This document shows, piece by piece, positions 59,347-64,000 of a stretch of 64,000 nucleotides of DNA. Positions within the stretch are counted from its first letter, which is position 1. The number at the start of each line of letters is the position of its first letter. The stretch covers positions 4,694,001 to 4,758,000 of the forward strand of contig NZ_CP095550.1 of the NCBI RefSeq assembly GCF_023078335.1, in the 5' to 3' direction. Position numbers and translations under genes: made by a program. This stretch comes from Metabacillus endolithicus. Its GTDB lineage: Bacteria; Bacillota; Bacilli; Bacillales; Bacillaceae. The notes under the pieces were generated by a model. That model saw only the letters and a list, made by a program, of their open reading frames with translations. It made no database searches and was not told the origin of the DNA.

Positions 59347-60310
59347 TTGGAACGTGATCAAGCATTCACATATAAAACAAATGGACAAATAAATATAATT
59401 TTAAACAATCAATCTAAAGAAAAAGTGGAAGTCAGCTCCTCTTCATATGACTTAAAAATTCCTAAGGTAGAGGTCAAGCACGCGATTTTAAAGGAAATTG
59501 AGGAAGAAATGGGGCTCGCTTGTCGGGATGAATGAAATGAAGAGAATGATAAAAGAAATTTACGCTTGGATTTTTATAAATAAAAAGCGTGAAGAACAGG
59601 GGTTAAAAGTAGGAAAGCAAGCACTTCACATGATGTTTAAAGGAAATCCTGGTACAGGAAAAACAACTGTTGCAAGATTAGTTGGAAAACTATTTTTTCA
59701 AATGAATGTTTTATCAAAAGGACATCTTATTGAAGCAGAAAGGGCAGATCTTGTCGGAGAATATATCGGGCATACTGCACAAAAAACTCGGGATTTAATT
59801 AAGAAAGCACTTGGTGGGATATTATTTATTGATGAAGCCTATTCTCTTGCTAGAGGAGGAGAAAAAGACTTTGGTAAGGAAGCAATTGATACATTGGTCA
59901 AACATATGGAAGATAAGCAGCATGATTTTGTATTAATCTTAGCCGGATACCCACGTGAAATGGAAAACTTTTTGTCTTTGAACCCAGGACTTTTATCAAG
60001 GTTTCCACTTGTTGTAGATTTTCCTGATTATTCTGTTGACGACTTAATGGATATTTCGGAACTTATGATGACAGAACGAGAATACAGATTTCACCAAGAT
60101 GCAGAAATCAAACTCAAAGAACATTTAATGGCTGTTAAAACGGAAACACATCCATCAAAGTTTAGTAATGGTCGCTACGTTCGGAACATAATTGAAAAGT
60201 CTATCCGTTCACAAGCGATGAGGTTATTATTAACGGACAGATATAATCGAGAAGATCTTTTAACAATAAAAAGTCAAGATTTGGTATTAAATGAACATAA
60301 AAGTAATTGA
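59347..60310 (+). pseudogene. spoVK: Stage V sporulation protein K (AAA+ ATPase), frameshifted
   Basis: SpoVK is a CbbX-like AAA+ ATPase needed for spore maturation and made in the mother cell. The N-terminus FTYKTNGQINIILN and the segment KHAILKEIEEEMG match B. subtilis SpoVK. After that the frame breaks in GGGG at 59511-59514: one extra G leads to a stop, while the other frame continues SLVGMNEMKRMIKEIYAWIF. Walker A is GNPGTGKTT near residue 100 and Walker B ILFIDEAYSL. Corrected length is about 320 residues, normal. The start is a TTG with AGTGAGGTGAAGG upstream. As written, the ATPase would start without its N-terminal region. Confidence 0.9.
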
Positions 60311-60351
60311 GGTTAAAGTTGTTTTTTATTGAGATCGACTTTCAAGGCATT

Positions 60352-60383
60352 GTCCCCATTTTAATTAACTGGGGGCTTTTGTT
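60352..60383 (+). terminator. Probable terminator after spoVK
   Basis: GTCCCCA pairs with TGGGGGC (seven pairs, one T-G) across 11 bases, then TTTTGTT. Confidence 0.65.
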
Positions 60384-60508
60384 CTTAATAATATTTTTAA
60401 GAGGCGCTAGCCGTTCTTTTTTTATATTTTTATCATACATCATATATCAGGTTACTATTTGCACTGTCTGTTCAATTGCGGGACAGTTTTTTCGATATGG
60501 AGGTAATG

Positions 60509-60850
60509 ATGAAAATAAAACTAATTCTTTTACTCGTTTTAACAGGAGTCCTATTAGGGATTTGTATTGTCTTGATTAAGCCGGACGCCGGAGGAACATC
60601 TATAGAAGTAACAACAAGTGAAATCAAAGAAGATTATAAAACATTCACTTATGTTATTACAAAAGTTGATGGTAATGAATATCATGGACAATCAACAGAT
60701 GGAAAAACTAAAATACAATTTAATAGCGAGAATATTAAACATCCTTTAACAGAAAAACTTGAAGTGAAAGATAAGATTGTGGCTTATGTAGAATCTGAAA
60801 ATCATATTAATGGGATTGTTAAAATCGAAAAAATTGAAAATGAAAAATAG
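60509..60850 (+). CDS. Small membrane-anchored or exported protein of unknown function
   Basis: A 113-residue protein with an N-terminal hydrophobic segment (about 3-23, KIKLILLLVLTGVLLGICI) and no lipobox cysteine in the right context, so probably an uncleaved anchor or signal peptide. The rest is Lys/Glu-rich and beta-like (VITKVDGNEYHGQSTDGKT), loosely like small OB-fold secreted proteins of bacilli (DUF3221 type), which is only an impression. The start is set by GGAGG at 60499-60503; ATGs at 60506 and 60509 are both possible. Flanked by terminators, it seems to be a single-gene unit. Confidence 0.7.
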   Translation: MKIKLILLLVLTGVLLGICIVLIKPDAGGTSIEVTTSEIKEDYKTFTYVITKVDGNEYHGQSTDGKTKIQFNSENIKHPLTEKLEVKDKIVAYVESENHINGIVKIEKIENEK

Positions 60851-60914
60851 ACATTTTCGATTTCTAAAACAAAAAAGGTACTTGCACAGTACCATTCAAT
60901 AAACAAATATATTT

Positions 60915-60949
60915 ACGATAGTCAATTGATGACTATCGTTTTGTGTTTT
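60915..60949 (+). terminator. Terminator between converging genes
   Basis: ACGATAGTC pairs with GACTATCGT around AATTGAT, then TTTGTGTTTTCC. It lies between the converging genes that end at 60850 and 61000. Confidence 0.75.
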
Positions 60950-60999
60950 CCTTAAGTTGCTAATTCCATTGTGATTAAAGAACATGATATTAATATATT

Positions 61000-61323
61000 T
61001 TATTTCTCATAAGGTTCATATTTACGATCAGGTACAGCTTCTTCAGAGAATGTGGTTGTTGTTTCTTCGGATTGATTTAAGTTATTTTTAGTTGGCTGTA
61101 GGTTTGTCATAACAGAAGGGGTTATGGGATTGTCTGTTTTTTTATTAAAAAATCCTTTTCCATTTTCAGGATTTGAAATAATTCCCAATGTAACAAGAAT
61201 ACCTAAAACAGATGTGACATAAGTTTCCCAACTTGTTAGATCAATTTGTAGGCCTAAATCTTTAAATACCATATATAAAAGAGAAGCAATAGATGTCCAT
61301 AAACCATAATTTCTCCATTTCAT
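61000..61323 (-). CDS. Holin-like small membrane protein (phi-LC3/phage holin 1 type)
   Basis: A 107-residue protein. The first 60 residues resemble phi-LC3-type phage holins: a KWRNYGLWTSIASLLYMVF segment, a second hydrophobic segment (SVLGILVTLGIISNP), and the family ending NPxxGKGF. The remaining 45 residues are a Thr/Asn/Glu-rich tail. ATG 61323 has AAAGGTG eight bases upstream. No endolysin, capsid or integrase gene is near, so this is an orphan; it may be a domesticated phage gene or a chromosomal holin-like protein. Family placement is by eye. Confidence 0.6.
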   Translation of the reverse strand: MKWRNYGLWTSIASLLYMVFKDLGLQIDLTSWETYVTSVLGILVTLGIISNPENGKGFFNKKTDNPITPSVMTNLQPTKNNLNQSEETTTTFSEEAVPDRKYEPYEK

Positions 61324-61655
61324 TATAATCACACCTTTCTTTTTGTAGCTATCATATAAAGTATTCTTGATTAATCAATCGGTGAGGGCATTCAGGATAT
61401 TTAGGAGAAAGGAATTAATAAATAAAAATTGATTTCAGAAACCTTAACATGTATTGCCTCTAAATTAACTGAATAAAAATAAGTTAGAGTTTGTAGTGAA
61501 TGTGAAAAATAATCATTATAATTCTTATAGACAATAAAAAGTTCTTAACCATAACTTTCAGGTTCATTATGAATTAATTTGTATAAATATAGAGTCATAT
61601 AAATTTAGCATTAAACCAGTAATATTCAATCGAAAAAAGCTATAAAAAACAACTT

Positions 61656-61669
61656 TGGAAACGCTTTCA
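61656..61669 (+). promoter_or_regulatory. cre site (CcpA binding) over a -35 box
   Basis: TGGAAACGCTTTCA matches the cre pattern WTGnAARCGnWWWCAWW without mismatch, including the flanking bases. Its 3' end overlaps the -35 of the promoter described next, which is the usual position for carbon-catabolite repression. Confidence 0.75.
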
Positions 61670-61693
61670 ATAATACCCTCTAAATGTTAGAAT
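61666..61693 (+). promoter_or_regulatory. Candidate sigma-A promoter of the gene at 61720
   Basis: TTCAAT, 16 bases, then TAGAAT. It overlaps the cre site and would give a short leader of about 20 bases with the GAGGGAG ribosome-binding site. The other 300 bases of this gap are A/T-rich and I see no gene in them. Confidence 0.5.
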
Positions 61694-61719
61694 ACAAACT
61701 ATAAGAGGGAGTGATTAGG

Positions 61720-62058
61720 ATGTGTGATAACAAATTATTTTTAGAACAGCTAAAATACCTTGTTGAAAATAACTTGTCACTTAACGAATCTGTCATTAAT
61801 CAATTGGTGGAAAAATACGATAAAAATCCATTTTTAACAGTTCAACTATATCAAATAATTAAAAATAACGAAGCCATTTTACCATTCTTCCAAGATATTG
61901 AATCCGCAATTTATGATTATATTGTTAACGAAGAAATGACTAACGAAAAAACCTATTATGGAGCAACGTTATATGTTGCAGATATGTTTGATACAACCCA
62001 TACTTATATAAAATGTAAAGTTAGTCGATCAAGAGAAGAACTTCAGGAAATCAGCTGA
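61720..62058 (+). CDS. Unknown 112-residue protein
   Basis: A 112-residue protein that I do not recognise. It begins MCDNKLFLEQLKYLVENNLS and is Leu/Asn/Glu-rich and mostly helical in appearance, with no membrane segment, signal peptide or repeated motif. ATG 61720 has GAGGGAG eight bases upstream; an in-frame GTG at 61711 overlaps that site. Upstream is a perfect cre site over the candidate promoter, so it is probably repressed when glucose is available. The location between a holin-like gene and a TRIC channel says nothing clear about its role. Confidence 0.72.
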   Translation: MCDNKLFLEQLKYLVENNLSLNESVINQLVEKYDKNPFLTVQLYQIIKNNEAILPFFQDIESAIYDYIVNEEMTNEKTYYGATLYVADMFDTTHTYIKCKVSRSREELQEIS

Positions 62059-62064
62059 AATTTA

Positions 62065-62096
62065 AAAAAGGCAACTCCATTATAGTTGCCTTTTTC
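62065..62096. terminator. Bidirectional terminator
   Basis: AAAAAGGCAACT pairs perfectly with AGTTGCCTTTTT around an A/T-rich loop. T-tracts are present on both strands, serving the converging genes on either side. Confidence 0.92.
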
Positions 62097-62101
62097 TATA
62101 T

Positions 62102-62729
62102 TTATCCTGAGATTGATTCATTCTTTGTTGATGGTTTGAAACTTCGGTTTGGCAAACGCCACTTATATGTATAAGACAGAACTCTAAGTAATACAATTAA
62201 TCCAAAAAGAATATAAAGTTCGAAAGGCTCGTTAACAAGCTTAAAGCCAATTAAAAATCCAGCAATAATTGCCCAAAAGGCATAAATTTCTGCACGAAGT
62301 ACTAGTGGCTTACGTCCTGCAAGGATGTCTCTGACAATTCCTCCACCACTACCTGTTAATACTGCTGCAACGATTACTGCACTAATAGGGTGATTCATGT
62401 TAACAGCATATAAAGCACCTTGTATGGCGAATGCGGAAAGACCGATTGCGTCAGTAAAATTCCCCCATTTTTCCCAATGTTGTAATAATCGATTAGGAAA
62501 TAAAAACAATCGTCATAGCAAAAAGGGCTACCTGAAAAAGCACTCCTTGTTCCCATAAGGCACTGACTGGGACACCAATAAGTAAATTTCGAATTGCACC
62601 ACCGCCAAATGCCGTGACAATACCTAAAATATATACTCCTAATATATCATACTCTTCTTCCATTGCTACAATTGCACCGCTAATTGCAAAAGCAATTGTT
62701 CCAATAATACTTAAAACGTCCCAAGTCAA
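62102..62729 (-). pseudogene. TRIC-type cation channel/UPF0126 family protein, frameshifted
   Basis: A seven-TM membrane protein of about 209 residues with two inverted-topology repeats, the bacterial TRIC family. The pore-lining glycine motifs are seen in both repeats: FGGGAIRNLLIG and GSGGGIVRDILAGRKPL. The start is TTG 62729 with GGGGGAA upstream. The frame breaks in the A5 run at 62502-62506 (+ strand); removing one base joins FAMTIV to LFPNRLLQHW. Such channels are thought to conduct K+ or other monovalent cations. Corrected length is normal. As written, the two halves are separate. Confidence 0.85.
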
Positions 62730-62950
62730 AATAATTCCCCCAGTTGTATTAATTCAGCCGAAATAATTGTATATGTAACCTACATAAAGGTCAATTCTAT
62801 TTTTTAGTATTCTGCTTGCGTGCAAGGTGGAAAAGAATATTATAGGTCCAAAACTGTTTATACTAGGTCTATAACAGAAATAATTAGAGAATTACAGTAA
62901 TGTTTGATATGATTAAAATGCTAAAAACAGCGTAAGGGAAGGGTTTTTTA

Positions 62951-64000
62951 TTGAATAATACATTGGATGTACTAAAAGAAAAGGTAATATTAGTTGGTTG
63001 TCAGCTTCAAACAATACTTGACGAACATTTCCATTATTCAATGGAGGAGTTAGCTTCATTAACGAAAACAGCTAATGGTGAAGTAATTAGCCAAATGACA
63101 CAGAAAAGGGAGAGGCCACATCCCGCTACATACATAGGTAAAGGAAAAGTAGATGAATTATTGAGTTTAGTTGAGGAATATAGTCCAGATATTGTTGTTT
63201 TTAATGATGAGTTATCACCAAGTCAATTAAGAAATTTATCATCAATAGTAGATGTGCGAATTATAGATCGTACTCAACTGATTTTAGATATATTTGCTCA
63301 ACGTGCTAAATCAAAAGAAGGTAAGCTTCAGGTAGAGCTTGCACAACTACAATACTTGCTCCCGAGATTAACTGGACAAGGTATTGCTTTATCACGTCAA
63401 GGGGGAGGTATTGGTACAAGAGGACCAGGGGAGACTCAATTAGAGACAGATCGTCGTCACATTCGAAATCGTATTAATGAAATAAAACAGCAGTTATCAA
63501 CTGTAGTTAGACACAGAAGCAGATATCGTGAACGTCGTAAGAAAAACCAAGCTTTTCAAATTGCTTTGGTAGGATATACAAATGCAGGGAAATCAACGAT
63601 ATTTAATCGATTAACAACAGCAGGTACATTTGAAGAAGATTTATTATTTGCAACATTAGATCCTATGACAAGAAAAGTATTATTACCATCAACATATCAA
63701 GCTCTAATCACAGATACTGTGGGTTTCATTCAAGATTTACCGACAACCCTTGTGGCAGCGTTTCGATCCACACTTGAAGAAGTAAAAGAAGCCGATCTTA
63801 TTCTTCATGTTGTTGACAGCTCGAATGAAGACTACGCAAATCATGAAAAGACTGTATATAAGCTTCTTGAACAATTGGATGTAACTGATATACCAATTTT
63901 GACCGTTTATAATAAAAAAGATCAGACTCCGGAATCATTCGTACCATCCCCGACGGAGGATTATTTAACAATTACTGCTTTTTCTGAAGAAGATTTAAAA
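62951..64000 (+). CDS. hflX: GTPase HflX (cut by window end)
   Basis: HflX is a ribosome-binding GTPase that splits stalled or heat-damaged ribosomes. The 350 visible residues hold the N-terminal HflX domain ([20 protein letters not shown] and the Gly-rich [20 protein letters not shown]), a charged coiled coil, and the G domain with G1 GYTNAGKST at 208-216, G3 DTVGF and G4 NKKD. The start is TTG 62951 with GGGAAGGG seven to eight bases upstream. The C-terminus lies beyond the window. The spoVK-hflX order is as in B. subtilis. The 221 bases before it are A/T-rich; no promoter was convincing. Confidence 0.94.
   Translation, partial: MNNTLDVLKEKVILVGCQLQTILDEHFHYSMEELASLTKTANGEVISQMTQKRERPHPATYIGKGKVDELLSLVEEYSPDIVVFNDELSPSQLRNLSSIVDVRIIDRTQLILDIFAQRAKSKEGKLQVELAQLQYLLPRLTGQGIALSRQGGGIGTRGPGETQLETDRRHIRNRINEIKQQLSTVVRHRSRYRERRKKNQAFQIALVGYTNAGKSTIFNRLTTAGTFEEDLLFATLDPMTRKVLLPSTYQALITDTVGFIQDLPTTLVAAFRSTLEEVKEADLILHVVDSSNEDYANHEKTVYKLLEQLDVTDIPILTVYNKKDQTPESFVPSPTEDYLTITAFSEEDLK

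Noticed and set aside
60307..60579. Hydrophobic 90-codon + strand frame after spoVK
   Set aside because: It starts at a TTG within the spoVK stop region, crosses the probable spoVK terminator and overlaps the better supported gene at 60509 in another frame. The hydrophobicity follows from T-rich DNA.

Overview
This window is a chromosomal core segment of a low-GC, endospore-forming member of the Bacillaceae. The order infB-ylxP-rbfA-truB-ribC-rpsO-pnpA-ylxY-mlpA-ymxH-spoVFAB-asd-dapG-dapA-rnjB-tepA-ylzJ-spoIIIE-ymfC ... ymfDFHIJKM-pgsA-cinA-recA-rny-ymdB-spoVS ... tdh-kbl ... miaB-ricA-cotE-mutS-mutL-miaA-hfq-spoVK-hflX is essentially the Bacillus subtilis order, and the dedicated sporulation genes (spoVFA/B, spoIIIE, spoVS, cotE, spoVK) mark a spore former. 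I cannot name the species. No rRNA, tRNA, CRISPR array, insertion sequence or prophage is visible.

Layout. 1-3.8 kb: end of the infB operon, ribosome maturation, tRNA pseudouridylation, FMN/FAD synthesis and ribosomal protein S15. 3.9-8.8 kb: PNPase, a deacetylase-like protein and an M16 peptidase. 9-14 kb: dipicolinate synthase plus the aspartate/diaminopimelate genes asd-dapG-dapA. This links spore dipicolinate and cell-wall lysine/DAP supply, and a sigma-K-like promoter lies in front. 14.1-19.5 kb: RNase J2, TepA, YlzJ and the SpoIIIE DNA translocase. 19.8-25.7 kb: a GntR regulator followed by a four-gene nucleoside ABC importer. 25.8-34.7 kb: an MFS transporter, two M16 peptidase-like proteins, an SDR reductase, YmfJ, YmfK, RodZ, PgsA and CinA. 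35-39.6 kb: recA with an SOS box, RNase Y behind tandem promoters, YmdB and SpoVS. 39.7-48.4 kb: an M19 dipeptidase, a 2-oxoacid:ferredoxin oxidoreductase pair, threonine catabolism and topoisomerase III. 48.5-59.1 kb: MiaB, RicA, a cation/proton antiporter, CotE, MutS, MutL, MiaA and Hfq. 59.3-64 kb: SpoVK, a small less-conserved stretch (exported protein, holin-like protein, a possibly catabolite-controlled unknown, a TRIC-type channel), then HflX, cut by the window end. Almost everything reads on the + strand.

The most striking property is not a new system. Ten otherwise well-conserved genes carry at least 13 small frameshifts, mostly one base in or next to short homopolymers: spoIIIE, nupO, ymfD, ymfF, ymfH, the dipeptidase, mutS, mutL, spoVK and the TRIC gene. 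Sequencing or assembly error is the simplest explanation. Because mutS and mutL are both hit, a real mismatch-repair-deficient lineage is a testable alternative. Other points worth a look are regulatory: a perfect cre site over a -35 box, sigma-K and sigma-H promoter matches, an SOS box, several strong stem-loops without U-tracts between operon genes, and a 12-bp perfect hairpin in the spoVS leader. I found no convincing previously undescribed multi-gene system.
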